A stretch of DNA of 20,978 nucleotides from a virus: the IMG/VR virus record IMGVR_UViG_3300043449_002010, positions 1-20,978 of that record, one strand, 5' to 3'. The translations under genes were made by a program, and so were the position numbers. A model generated the notes under the pieces. It did no database searches. It had not been told where the DNA came from and saw only the letters and a program-made list of their open reading frames with translations. Every line of letters starts with the position of its first letter. Positions within the stretch are counted from its first letter, which is position 1. This document shows positions 8,612 to 16,129 of the stretch, piece after piece.

Positions 8612-9063
8612 ATCTATTTCTAGATGATGAACGGTGGCCTACGACAGTGTTTTGGGTCCCGTATGATTACAATGCTCTTGACTGGATTGTCGTGCGTTCG
8701 TTTGAACAGTTTGTAGAAGCTGTGGAGTCTGGCAAGGTTAAACTAATTTCGTTTGATCACGATTTAGATCCTTCTAGTACATTTGAATGTATAAGGTGCA
8801 ATACTAATCAAGAGTCGTTTAATTACAAAAAGGTATCTAAAAAAACTGGATACCACTGCTCTTTGTTTTTAAAAGACTGGTGTTTAAAAAACAATAGACC
8901 TATTCCAGAATACTTAGTTCATTCTTTAAACGAGAAGGGAAGAGACAATATAATTAGTGTTTTAGGTGTAGATAAGCTGCTTGGCACACATACTGTTGAT
9001 CTTATTTTCGATAAAGCTGATGAAATCTTGAAAAGAAGAGAGTCATGGAATAAAAAGAAATGA
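8608..9063 (+). CDS. cREC-type (cyclic-phosphate-processing receiver-like) domain protein
   Basis: 151 residues. The sequence LFLDDERWP at the start, VVRSFEQFVEAV, LISFDHDLD (D50, D52, D54), the TGYHC segment and the end motif EYLVHSLNEKGRDNI match the receiver-like domain called cREC, which has been proposed by comparative genomics to process cyclic phosphate ends of nucleic acids. Several acidic residues of the receiver pocket are kept. A small CIRCN segment with two cysteines is inserted before the TG motif. It is coupled to both neighbours by ATGA overlaps. A role in RNA end repair or counter-defence is inferred only; a plain structural receiver fold is the alternative. Confidence 0.72.
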   Translation: MNLFLDDERWPTTVFWVPYDYNALDWIVVRSFEQFVEAVESGKVKLISFDHDLDPSSTFECIRCNTNQESFNYKKVSKKTGYHCSLFLKDWCLKNNRPIPEYLVHSLNEKGRDNIISVLGVDKLLGTHTVDLIFDKADEILKRRESWNKKK

Positions 9064-9494
9064 AAGAAGAACTAGAATTAAAATTGGTCGCTAAATATCC
9101 AGACATTTGCTCTAATTATGGTGGAGATCAAATGGTTACATGTTTCCACTGGGGTTTTGAGTGTGGAGATGGATGGTATGAATTGATTGACTCCTGTTTA
9201 GAACAAATAGACTATATAGCTAAGAAAAATAACATCTCTGTTAAAATAGATCAAATTAAGTCTAAATTGGGTAGGTTAGTTATTTATTTAGATTTCGAAA
9301 AAGGTCCCACAGGTAAACATGTAAGTGCCGCGATTGATGCAATTCATAATATAGTAGATCAAGTATGGAAAAATTCACAAAATATCTCTGAAATATCAGG
9401 TCTACCAGCTTCCCCTAAAATAATCAACAACTGGATTTTTACTGTAACAGACTCGGAAGCTCAAGAAATAATCGAAAAAAATATAGACAAATGA
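9060..9494 (+). CDS. Conserved phage hypothetical protein (GWYELID type)
   Basis: 144 residues. The core is CFHWGFECGDGWYELIDSCL, followed by an amphipathic helix and the strand-forming SKLGRLVIYLDF. This arrangement (GDGW-ELID, then K-x-K-G-x-L-hydrophobic-Y) recalls a common small phage protein of unknown function that appears in many tailed-phage genomes; I recognise the pattern, not a role. No catalytic signature, signal or membrane segment is visible. It lies between the cREC gene and the GT2/methyltransferase fusion, coupled by ATGA on both sides. Confidence 0.7.
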   Translation: MKEELELKLVAKYPDICSNYGGDQMVTCFHWGFECGDGWYELIDSCLEQIDYIAKKNNISVKIDQIKSKLGRLVIYLDFEKGPTGKHVSAAIDAIHNIVDQVWKNSQNISEISGLPASPKIINNWIFTVTDSEAQEIIEKNIDK

Positions 9495-10723
9495 AGTTTA
9501 GTATTATAACAGCAACAAATCTAAAAAATGCTTTTTTGTTAGACTTACACAAAAGTATACTAAATCAAACTTATAAGGATTATGAGTGGGTTATTTATTT
9601 AAATAATAAAGCGCAGTACAAGGATGTTCCTCATGAAATTAGACAAGACCCTAATGTAAAAATCTTTGAATCTGAACATAAAAGCTCCAAAATAGGCGTT
9701 ATAAAGAATCAGGCTTTTCACCATGGTTCTGGAGATATTTTGGTTGAGGTAGATCATGATGACATGATTACCCCTGACTGTCTAGAAAAATTAGCTAAAG
9801 CTTTTCAAGACGAAAGTGTGGATTTTGTATATAGCGATGATGCTGTATATCAGACCAATGGAGATTTTGTTCCCTATAATCCAGCTTTAGGGTGGACATA
9901 TAAAACCTTTCCTTGGCAGGATAAGGAGCTAATCTCTATGAACACATTTCCAGCTACCAGTCACAGTATTGGTTATATATGGTTTGCACCAGACCATGTA
10001 AGAGCTTGGAGAACATCTTTTTATAAAAAAATAGGCGGACATAATCCTGAGCTATCTGTTTGTGATGACCACGAACTAATGATTCGTACTTATTTACATG
10101 GAAACATGCACCAAATTCCAGAAGCTCTTTACATTTATAGAGTTACAGGACAAAATAATTGGTTAGATAGAAATGAAGAAATTCAAAAAATCACAGTAGA
10201 ACTATTTAATCAGTACGCTTGGGATTTGGCTGTTAGAGACGCACAGAAGAAAGGTCTTCTTGTTGTTGATATTGGAGGTGGTCTTCACCCAAGGGCGGGG
10301 TGTCTTACTATAGACCAAGAAGGAGCAGATATTACATGCGATCTAAATGATGGGATACCCCTGCCAGACAATAGCGTTGGAGTGCTAAATGCTTCTCATG
10401 TTTTAGAGCATTTAAAAGACCCTTTTAAGTCTATGCAAGAGATTCATAGAGTAGTTTGTCACGGTGGTTGGGCTTTTATAGAGGTGCCATCAACAGATGG
10501 GCGAGGTGCGTGGCAAGATCCTACTCACGTGAGCTTTTGGAATGAAAATAGTTTCCATTACTATACAAGATTTAGTAAAGCTCACTATATTAGAAATACC
10601 ACTGTAAAATTTGTTGAACAAAAACTTGATACAATTTGGTGGCCAGAAAACGTAGCCGTTACTAGGGCTTGGCTCAACCCAATAAAAGACGGAAATCGCT
10701 TTCCTGGTGTAATAAACATTTGA
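9491..10723 (+). CDS. Fused GT2 glycosyltransferase and SAM-dependent methyltransferase
   Basis: 410 residues with two domains. Residues 1 to about 245 form a GT-A/family 2 glycosyltransferase: FSIITATNLKNAF, SILNQTYKDYEWVIY, the metal-binding DHDDM (D88, D90, D91), FVYSDDAVY, and the acceptor-side CDDHELMIRTYL. Residues about 255-400 form a class I methyltransferase: VVDIGGGLHPRAG (D260, G262-G264), a short DQEGADITCDL strand, the LPDNSVGVLNASHVLEHL motif (H303) and HGGWAFIEVPS. Glycosyl transfer and methyl capping of the same sugar chain would thus be physically linked. It closes a run of coupled genes; a 31-base gap follows. Length is the sum of two complete domains, so neither seems truncated. 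Confidence 0.87.
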   Translation: MKFSIITATNLKNAFLLDLHKSILNQTYKDYEWVIYLNNKAQYKDVPHEIRQDPNVKIFESEHKSSKIGVIKNQAFHHGSGDILVEVDHDDMITPDCLEKLAKAFQDESVDFVYSDDAVYQTNGDFVPYNPALGWTYKTFPWQDKELISMNTFPATSHSIGYIWFAPDHVRAWRTSFYKKIGGHNPELSVCDDHELMIRTYLHGNMHQIPEALYIYRVTGQNNWLDRNEEIQKITVELFNQYAWDLAVRDAQKKGLLVVDIGGGLHPRAGCLTIDQEGADITCDLNDGIPLPDNSVGVLNASHVLEHLKDPFKSMQEIHRVVCHGGWAFIEVPSTDGRGAWQDPTHVSFWNENSFHYYTRFSKAHYIRNTTVKFVEQKLDTIWWPENVAVTRAWLNPIKDGNRFPGVINI

Positions 10724-10754
10724 AACAAACTCTCTCTCTAACTGTATAAATTAT

Positions 10755-11084
10755 ATGAAGACGTTAACATATCTAATCTCGGCGCTGCTTCTCACTACTC
10801 CTGCATTAGCAAAGCCAGATATTACTTGGGACGACCCAAATCCTACAACAGCAAACGTTGTTGCTTATATTGTCTATGAAAAGGTTGTTAGTGGTACAAC
10901 TGTCACTTGGAAGCCAATTTGGCGAGTTACTACAGGTAAAACATTTAATCTACCTGCTAAGACTGTAACTACTACATATGCTGTAACGGCAATTAATAAT
11001 CTTGGAGTAGAAAGTAAAAAAAGTAACGAACTTACTATTCAAGCTCCAGAAGCACTACAAAATCTACGCGTACAGACTCCATAA
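10755..11084 (+). CDS. Secreted Fn3-like small protein
   Basis: 109 residues. The N-terminus is a textbook Sec signal peptide: MKT, a hydrophobic core (LTYLISALLLTT) and the cleavage-type end PALA before Lys20. The mature part is a single beta-rich domain resembling fibronectin type III: ITWDDPNP, VVAYIVYEKV, TTYAVTAINNLGVES. A Sec signal on a phage gene implies export to the envelope or surface rather than simple virion assembly, so it may bind a surface sugar or alter host-surface access. It stands between two glycosyltransferase genes. Preceded by a 31-base gap with TATAAA close to the ATG, but no convincing -35, and no Shine-Dalgarno. Confidence 0.75.
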   Translation: MKTLTYLISALLLTTPALAKPDITWDDPNPTTANVVAYIVYEKVVSGTTVTWKPIWRVTTGKTFNLPAKTVTTTYAVTAINNLGVESKKSNELTIQAPEALQNLRVQTP

Positions 11085-11089
11085 ATTTA

Positions 11090-12187
11090 ATGAGTATCTG
11101 TTTGGCTATGATAGTCAAAGACGAGGCACCTATTATTACACGGTGCCTTTTGTCTGTTGCCCCATATATAGATCACTACGTAATATGTGATACTGGGTCG
11201 TCTGATAATACGGTTGAAGTAATAAAGTCTCTATTTGATGGAATAGGAAAAACCGGAGAAATTTACCATGATAAATGGACAGACTTTGGATCAAACAGAT
11301 CGTTAGCTTTACAGAGATGTTATGGGAAAGCGGATTGGGCTTTAATGATAGATGCTGATGATAGTATAGAGGGAAGACTACCAATAGAAAAATTAGACCT
11401 ATCTCAAGACGCTTACAATGTTCATTTGTACAAAGATGGATGCGCTTGGGATAGACCACAAATTTTTAACCTCACAACAAAGAATTGGAGATATGCGGAA
11501 CCTCTGCATGAGTATCCTACATGCGATTCTGAGGCCACAATTGGCACCCTAGACGGGGATTACAAGTGGGTGGCTAGGTGTGAGGGTAACAGAAATGCCA
11601 ACCCTACAGATAAGTATAAAAAAGATTATTTTCTACTAAAAAGTTTTCTGATTAATAATCCAAAAGATACAAGAAAACAATTTTATGCTGCCCAGTCCGC
11701 TCACGACGCTAACATGATTGAAATAGCGGAAAAAGAATATCTTAAAAGAATAGAATTAGGTGGTTGGCACGAAGAGATATACATATCTTGGTATAAGGTT
11801 GGTTTATGTAGATGGACATTAAATAGATGTCCAGAATCCGTAGCTGAAGCATTTTTAAAAGCTTTTGAAACTGACCCTTCTAGATTAGAGGCTTTGTGTC
11901 AGTTATCATTCTATTATAGAGTTAAAAATAGACCAGTCGCAGCATTTGCTACAGCTATAGTTGGAAAAGATATGCCAAAAACTAATGCTATTCTCTTTGT
12001 TGAAGAGGCTTGTCACGATTGGAAGATTTTAGATGAAATTGGGTCAACAGCTTACTACGCTAATAGAAGCGAGATAGGATTAGAAGTTTGCGAAAAGCTA
12101 CTTGCTAGTCCAAAAACCCCAATAGATCAACGAGAAAGAATATTGAGTAATTTAAATTTATACAAACAAAAACTTGGACGAACATGA
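11090..12187 (+). CDS. GT2 glycosyltransferase with helical (TPR-like) C-terminus
   Basis: 365 residues. The N-terminal GT-A domain shows ICLAMIVKDEAPIITRCL, YVICDTGSSDNT (residues 31-41) and the DADD metal site (D88, D90, D91), as in SPBc2-type tandem GT2/TPR proteins. From about residue 170 the sequence becomes helical with repeated aromatic/Ala positions (FYAAQSAHDANMIEIAEKEY, ALCQLSFYYRVKNRPVAAFA), fitting TPR-like repeats that may hold the acceptor protein. Its stop overlaps the start of the collagen-like spike by ATGA, so enzyme and spike are translationally coupled. This arrangement suggests the spike as the acceptor, which is inference. Confidence 0.87.
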   Translation: MSICLAMIVKDEAPIITRCLLSVAPYIDHYVICDTGSSDNTVEVIKSLFDGIGKTGEIYHDKWTDFGSNRSLALQRCYGKADWALMIDADDSIEGRLPIEKLDLSQDAYNVHLYKDGCAWDRPQIFNLTTKNWRYAEPLHEYPTCDSEATIGTLDGDYKWVARCEGNRNANPTDKYKKDYFLLKSFLINNPKDTRKQFYAAQSAHDANMIEIAEKEYLKRIELGGWHEEIYISWYKVGLCRWTLNRCPESVAEAFLKAFETDPSRLEALCQLSFYYRVKNRPVAAFATAIVGKDMPKTNAILFVEEACHDWKILDEIGSTAYYANRSEIGLEVCEKLLASPKTPIDQRERILSNLNLYKQKLGRT

Positions 12188-13674
12188 TAACTACAGAAGA
12201 TTTAGTAGATTGGATTAACCAGTTTCCAGCACAACAACAACCTAATCCGCTTCCGGGTCCACAAGGTAGTCAAGGTCCTCAAGGACCAATTGGTCCTATT
12301 GGACCTCAAGGTCCAGCTGGAGCATCAGCTGGAGTAAGTCCAGATAGTCTAGAAGGACTACTTTATCTTATCAACCTGTTTGGAGTTAAAAAAGTTAAAT
12401 CGGAGCAAGAATTTTTAGCAGCTGTAAGAGATGGCAATCACTCAGTTCTCTTAGAGAGAGACATTAATATCAACAGCAATGTTGTTATTACAAAACCCAT
12501 CTCTGTATATAGTTTAAATAAATCTGCTATTACGTTTAATGGACAAGCCCTAGAGTATCTTTTTGACTTAAGAGCTTCTGTGTTGTTTTATGGAGTACAC
12601 TTTAAAGGTACGAGCCGAGATTTTGGAAGATGTTTTAATTTAGGTGGCCCAAGGTTTAGTGGATACATTAAATTTAATAAATGCACCTATGAAAACATGG
12701 GTAATGTATTCACTGTCTCTGGAGGATCTACTTCACCATTAGCACCCCTTATTGAGATCAAAAATTGCACAATTAAAAGTTGTGGATCAAAAAATTATAC
12801 TTCGATAGGTAAATACGGCGTAATTGAACTTGCTTGGAACATAGGAAAAGTCGAAATTAGTAACAACGACTTCGAAGATGTATACAGCAATGGTATATGG
12901 GTTGGACAAAGCAAAGATTCAGAGGGCTTCATCAATGAAAATAGAATAAAAGCGTTTGGTAGAAATGCTATTGAGACATTTGGCGCTGATAATCTATCTA
13001 TCTGTGAAAATGTTATCAAAAATGGTACTGGCGCATACGGTGGCGCAGGTATGGGCATCTCAATTGCTGCCGATAACTGTATTGTAACAGAAAACCGAAT
13101 CACCAATGCTTATTCTTATGGAATAGAGGTATACCAGAAGAATAATATCGTGTCACACAACATTATAGATGGTATTTCTATTGATGTAACCGGCCAAGTT
13201 GGTCTTGGAATCTCAATTGACGCCTGTACTAATTCTACAATTGAGGGAAATATCATTCAAAACATCAAATATGGTGCAAAATCTCCAAGATTTGGAATGC
13301 AATTGAATAATAATTCAAATTTTAACTCCATCAAGGATAATAAATTCTATTATTTGACAGAAGGTATCAGATTGTTGTCTGGAGACCATAACTCTATTCA
13401 AAATAATGAGTTTTCTATGAGTTGGGACGCAAATACTCTCGCTTCTTCTTGTCAGCCAGCTATTATTATCTTCTTTGGCGAAAATAATGTCGTTACAAAC
13501 AATTTTTCGAAGCTATTAAAAGCTGGAAATGTAGATGGAAGCTTCTTTTTGTCTGCTGGAAGACGAATTTTTGCTGATTTTTCTGGAAAACAGCTTGTTG
13601 CGCCTGTTGGCGGCATGGGTTTTACAAATAGATTAGGAAATTCTATTTTAAATAATACAAATATGTCAATATAG
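12184..13674 (+). CDS. Collagen-like beta-helix tail spike/fibre 1
   Basis: 496 residues in three parts. Residues 1-15 (MITTEDLVDWINQFP) are a short amphipathic peptide shared with the second spike. Residues 25-48 are eight Gly-X-Y triplets (GPQGSQGPQGPIGPIGPQG and onwards), a trimeric collagen-like stem. From about residue 75 to near the end is a right-handed parallel beta-helix: repeated short strands with N-rich turns (IEISNNDFEDVYSNGIWVG-like, IEGNIIQNI, SIQNNEFS). Such folds form phage receptor-binding spikes or depolymerases; no obvious catalytic triad is visible by eye. The shared N-terminal peptide may dock the protein to the virion. Directly coupled to the glycosyltransferase upstream. 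Promoter P2 follows four bases after its stop. Confidence 0.85.
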   Translation: MITTEDLVDWINQFPAQQQPNPLPGPQGSQGPQGPIGPIGPQGPAGASAGVSPDSLEGLLYLINLFGVKKVKSEQEFLAAVRDGNHSVLLERDININSNVVITKPISVYSLNKSAITFNGQALEYLFDLRASVLFYGVHFKGTSRDFGRCFNLGGPRFSGYIKFNKCTYENMGNVFTVSGGSTSPLAPLIEIKNCTIKSCGSKNYTSIGKYGVIELAWNIGKVEISNNDFEDVYSNGIWVGQSKDSEGFINENRIKAFGRNAIETFGADNLSICENVIKNGTGAYGGAGMGISIAADNCIVTENRITNAYSYGIEVYQKNNIVSHNIIDGISIDVTGQVGLGISIDACTNSTIEGNIIQNIKYGAKSPRFGMQLNNNSNFNSIKDNKFYYLTEGIRLLSGDHNSIQNNEFSMSWDANTLASSCQPAIIIFFGENNVVTNNFSKLLKAGNVDGSFFLSAGRRIFADFSGKQLVAPVGGMGFTNRLGNSILNNTNMSI

Positions 13675-13677
13675 TCC

Positions 13678-13705
13678 TTGACATTTTGAAAAAATGTGAT
13701 ATTAG
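13678..13705 (+). promoter_or_regulatory. Promoter P2 (sigma70-like, extended -10)
   Basis: TTGACA (13678-13683) and TATTAG (13700-13705), 16-base spacer, TGA before the -10. The spacer contains a perfect inverted repeat: ACATTTT (13681-13687), GAA, then AAAATGT (13691-13697). The core GACATTTTGAAAAAATGTG aligns with P1 and P4. The predicted start, about seven bases after the -10, falls on or next to ATG 13712, giving a leaderless mRNA for the deoxyribosyltransferase-like gene. Confidence 0.75.
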
Positions 13706-13711
13706 TTGCCC

Positions 13712-14254
13712 ATGGGTACATTATCCAATACAACGGTATATACTATAGGAAATTTAGAGTATGACTCCTTTTCTTTTGCGGCAAAATGGCGCGATTTAAT
13801 CGCCCAAGAGCTTAATCCATTAGGAATTAGGGTCTTATCCCCATTAGATAATGTGTTTAAAACTTTTTCTCCTGAAAGCGCGGGCTGGAATAAGAAGCTC
13901 AAGGAAGATTTAAAAAACCCTAAGTATTGGGATGAGGTGCACGAAGAGGCAAAAAAGATAAGAAATAGAGATTTAGCAATGGTTGATATTTCAACCTTCT
14001 TAATTGCGGTCTTAAATCCAGAAAAACCTACATTTGGTACTACTGATGAGATCATTACAGCAAAACGCGCTTGTAAACCTGTCTTTTTAGTTATTCCAGA
14101 TAAAGGATATTCTGGAATTCCTATATGGTTAGCTAGTTATTTTAAGCCATCTTGGGTGTATACATCTGTGAACGATGTAATAGGTAAACTAAAGATCATT
14201 AATCAAGAACCAGTAGAAAATTTAAACAACAAATACTGGAAAATTTTTAAGTAA
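13712..14254 (+). CDS. Nucleoside 2-deoxyribosyltransferase-like protein
   Basis: 180 residues. Start taken as ATG 13712 rather than a TTG at 13706, because the TTG lies at the end of the -10 box. Features: TVYTIGNLEYDSF and the WRDLIAQEL helix, the PLDN segment, IRNRDLAMVDISTFLIAVL with D92, and FGTTDEIITAKRACKPVFLV with E113 in the position of the catalytic glutamate of the family. These enzymes move a deoxyribose between bases through a glutamate adduct. In phages they often accompany base salvage or modification; relatives can instead be nucleotide hydrolases. It opens a new transcript from P2, followed by a proper Shine-Dalgarno for the next gene. Confidence 0.75.
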   Translation: MGTLSNTTVYTIGNLEYDSFSFAAKWRDLIAQELNPLGIRVLSPLDNVFKTFSPESAGWNKKLKEDLKNPKYWDEVHEEAKKIRNRDLAMVDISTFLIAVLNPEKPTFGTTDEIITAKRACKPVFLVIPDKGYSGIPIWLASYFKPSWVYTSVNDVIGKLKIINQEPVENLNNKYWKIFK

Positions 14255-14258
14255 AGGA
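14253..14258 (+). promoter_or_regulatory. Ribosome binding site of spike 2
   Basis: AAAGGA lies five bases before ATG 14264. It is the only clear Shine-Dalgarno in good position that I could find in the window; most other starts have none. This suggests that the spike gene is meant to be translated independently and strongly. Confidence 0.7.
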
Positions 14259-14263
14259 AAAAT

Positions 14264-16129
14264 ATGACACCAGAAGATTTAGTAAATTGGATAGGCGAGT
14301 TCCCAGGATTGAAAGCTGAGGCACCTGTCCCTATTCCGGGGCCACAAGGACCTCAAGGATATGAAGGACCTCAGGGTCTATTAGGAGTACAAGGCTCACA
14401 AGGCTCCCAAGGCTCACAAGGCTCACAAGGTTCACAGGGATCAATTGGCTCAAGAGGGTCAACTGGTCCGCAGGGAAGAAATGGCGTCGCAGGAACGACG
14501 GGTCAGCAAGGCTTTCAAGGCTTTCAAGGTTTTATAGGTAAAATGGGCGTAACAGGTCCAGCGGGAGCAGGTATTAATCTTGGTTCTAAATTAAAAGTAG
14601 TAACAACGCAGCTTGAACTACAAAGAGCCCTAGAAAGAGAGGGTGTTATTGTTTTAGATGCTCAAATACCTATTACAGATTCTTTGAATATCTACAGCGA
14701 TTATACACGAATTACTTCTTTCTCTAAGAACAATGGGTTAATTTTTACTCACAAAAAAGTTCCTGGAAATTATGTCGATATTCTAAATGTTGCTGCAAAA
14801 AATGTTCGTTTAGATAACTTCTTTATAGATTCTAATCATCCAATTATCACAGATACAGACACCATTACTATAGCTGTCAGAATATCTAGCGATGCAAATA
14901 TAGATGTCTCAAATTTAAGCATTGAGGAACTAAGCTTTTATAATACTTTTGGTGGTATATGGAGATTTCCGGGTAGCTCATCATCATCATATCTTCATGA
15001 CCTAACAATTCATAAAAATAAATTTTATGGATTTGGTCATTCTGCCATGTATTTGAATTGGAGGTTTAAAGACCCTCAAATTACCTTTAATAAAATTTTA
15101 ACTCGCTATAATAACCAAACTCACAAGAGTATAGGCAATGGAATCTGGTTAGGAAACTACGCCGATGGCGCGGTTATTCATAAAAACGTAATTGACGGCG
15201 TGGATAGACACCCGATAGAATATTGGAACAGTCAAGATAGCCCGGTAAACACAAATGGAAACTTGCTATCTATAATCTCCGAAAATATAATAACAAATAC
15301 TAAAGGTTTTGGAATTTCGGCATTTGGTGCAGGCGTAACTAAAATTGTATCAAACATTATAGATGGTTGCGCAATGGGTATCGAAACTTATAATGACAAA
15401 ACAAACCATAGCGAATTTTTGGTAGCCAACAATTATATAAATAATTTTACTGACCAAGCTATTTCGATTAATAATGTTGAGAATGGACTATACTCAAACA
15501 ACGTAATAGGAGAAGGTAACTCACCTCACGCCTTCCAGATTATTAACGGTGGTAAAGACATAAAAATTGTTGGAAATAAATTTAAAAATTCAGCGCGCTT
15601 TAGTATTCTCGTTAATGGTAAAAGATTAACTATTGCTGGAATTACAAGGGGAGCAAAAACAACGATTACTTGCTCTCAAGATATTTTACCATATGGTTTC
15701 TATGTAGGAAAACGTATCTATTTAAGAGACATCACCGGAACAACTCAATTAAATAAAAAGTATTTCACCATTACAGCAATATCTGGTAAAAACTTTGAAA
15801 TCGACGTTGATAGTTCAACATTTGGAAACTATACTGGCGGCGGCTTTGTTCAGGAAAGATTTAGTAATATTTCTATACAAGGAAATACCTGCTTGAGAAC
15901 AAAACATGCGAATGGTTATTCAGACGGAAGAACTTTCTATGGATATGATTATCAGTCACTTATACTGAAAAACAATGAATCGTTCTATAAATCTTCATTG
16001 GTTAATTGCGGAGGGTTTTATGCTGTTAATTTATCAACTACATATATTGATGATTCTCAAAATCCAGTTTTAACCAGTGGATATAGTCAACTGCTTGGTT
16101 CGAATTTGGTTCTTCCAATAGATGAGTAA
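14264..16129 (+). CDS. Collagen-like beta-helix tail spike/fibre 2
   Basis: 621 residues, a longer relative of spike 1. It opens MTPEDLVNWIGEFPG, has 26 Gly-X-Y triplets at residues 26-103 (including five GSQ in a row, then GSI, GSR, GST), and then a parallel beta-helix with Asn-rich turns (IIDGCAMGIETYNDK, YINNFTDQAISINNVENGLY). Between about residues 456 and 528 is an inserted beta domain, GITRGAKTTITCSQD to NYTGGG, resembling a small domain repeated in many phage tail proteins (YGFYVGKRIYLRDITGTTQLN). The beta-helix resumes after it. Likely role: trimeric receptor-binding spike. Ser-rich collagen repeats are possible sugar sites, which is notable next to the glycosyltransferases. Its end overlaps the DUF4326 gene by eight bases. 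Confidence 0.85.
   Translation: MTPEDLVNWIGEFPGLKAEAPVPIPGPQGPQGYEGPQGLLGVQGSQGSQGSQGSQGSQGSIGSRGSTGPQGRNGVAGTTGQQGFQGFQGFIGKMGVTGPAGAGINLGSKLKVVTTQLELQRALEREGVIVLDAQIPITDSLNIYSDYTRITSFSKNNGLIFTHKKVPGNYVDILNVAAKNVRLDNFFIDSNHPIITDTDTITIAVRISSDANIDVSNLSIEELSFYNTFGGIWRFPGSSSSSYLHDLTIHKNKFYGFGHSAMYLNWRFKDPQITFNKILTRYNNQTHKSIGNGIWLGNYADGAVIHKNVIDGVDRHPIEYWNSQDSPVNTNGNLLSIISENIITNTKGFGISAFGAGVTKIVSNIIDGCAMGIETYNDKTNHSEFLVANNYINNFTDQAISINNVENGLYSNNVIGEGNSPHAFQIINGGKDIKIVGNKFKNSARFSILVNGKRLTIAGITRGAKTTITCSQDILPYGFYVGKRIYLRDITGTTQLNKKYFTITAISGKNFEIDVDSSTFGNYTGGGFVQERFSNISIQGNTCLRTKHANGYSDGRTFYGYDYQSLILKNNESFYKSSLVNCGGFYAVNLSTTYIDDSQNPVLTSGYSQLLGSNLVLPIDE
14393..14437 (+). repeat. 9-bp tandem repeat encoding GSQ triplets
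   Basis: Five units of a 9-base repeat (GGCTCACAA and close variants GGCTCCCAA, GGTTCACAG) start at 14393, 14402, 14411, 14420 and 14429, coding for Gly-Ser-Gln in the collagen-like stem of spike 2. A second pair (GGCTTTCAA twice) lies at 14510-14527. Because the unit is a multiple of three, gain or loss of units would change stem length without breaking the frame. Confidence 0.9.

Noticed and set aside
10720-10750. TTGAAA and TATAAA before the Fn3-like gene as a promoter
   Set aside because: The spacing is 19 bases and neither TGn nor the shared spacer core is present; AT-rich DNA gives such matches often.
13702-14055. Open minus-strand frame opposite the deoxyribosyltransferase-like gene
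   Set aside because: The + strand product has a recognisable fold and a promoter; the reverse product has no motif and no start context.
14338-14575. Direct repeats as a CRISPR array
   Set aside because: Units are 9 bases, in frame and encode Gly-X-Y collagen triplets; there are no spacers.
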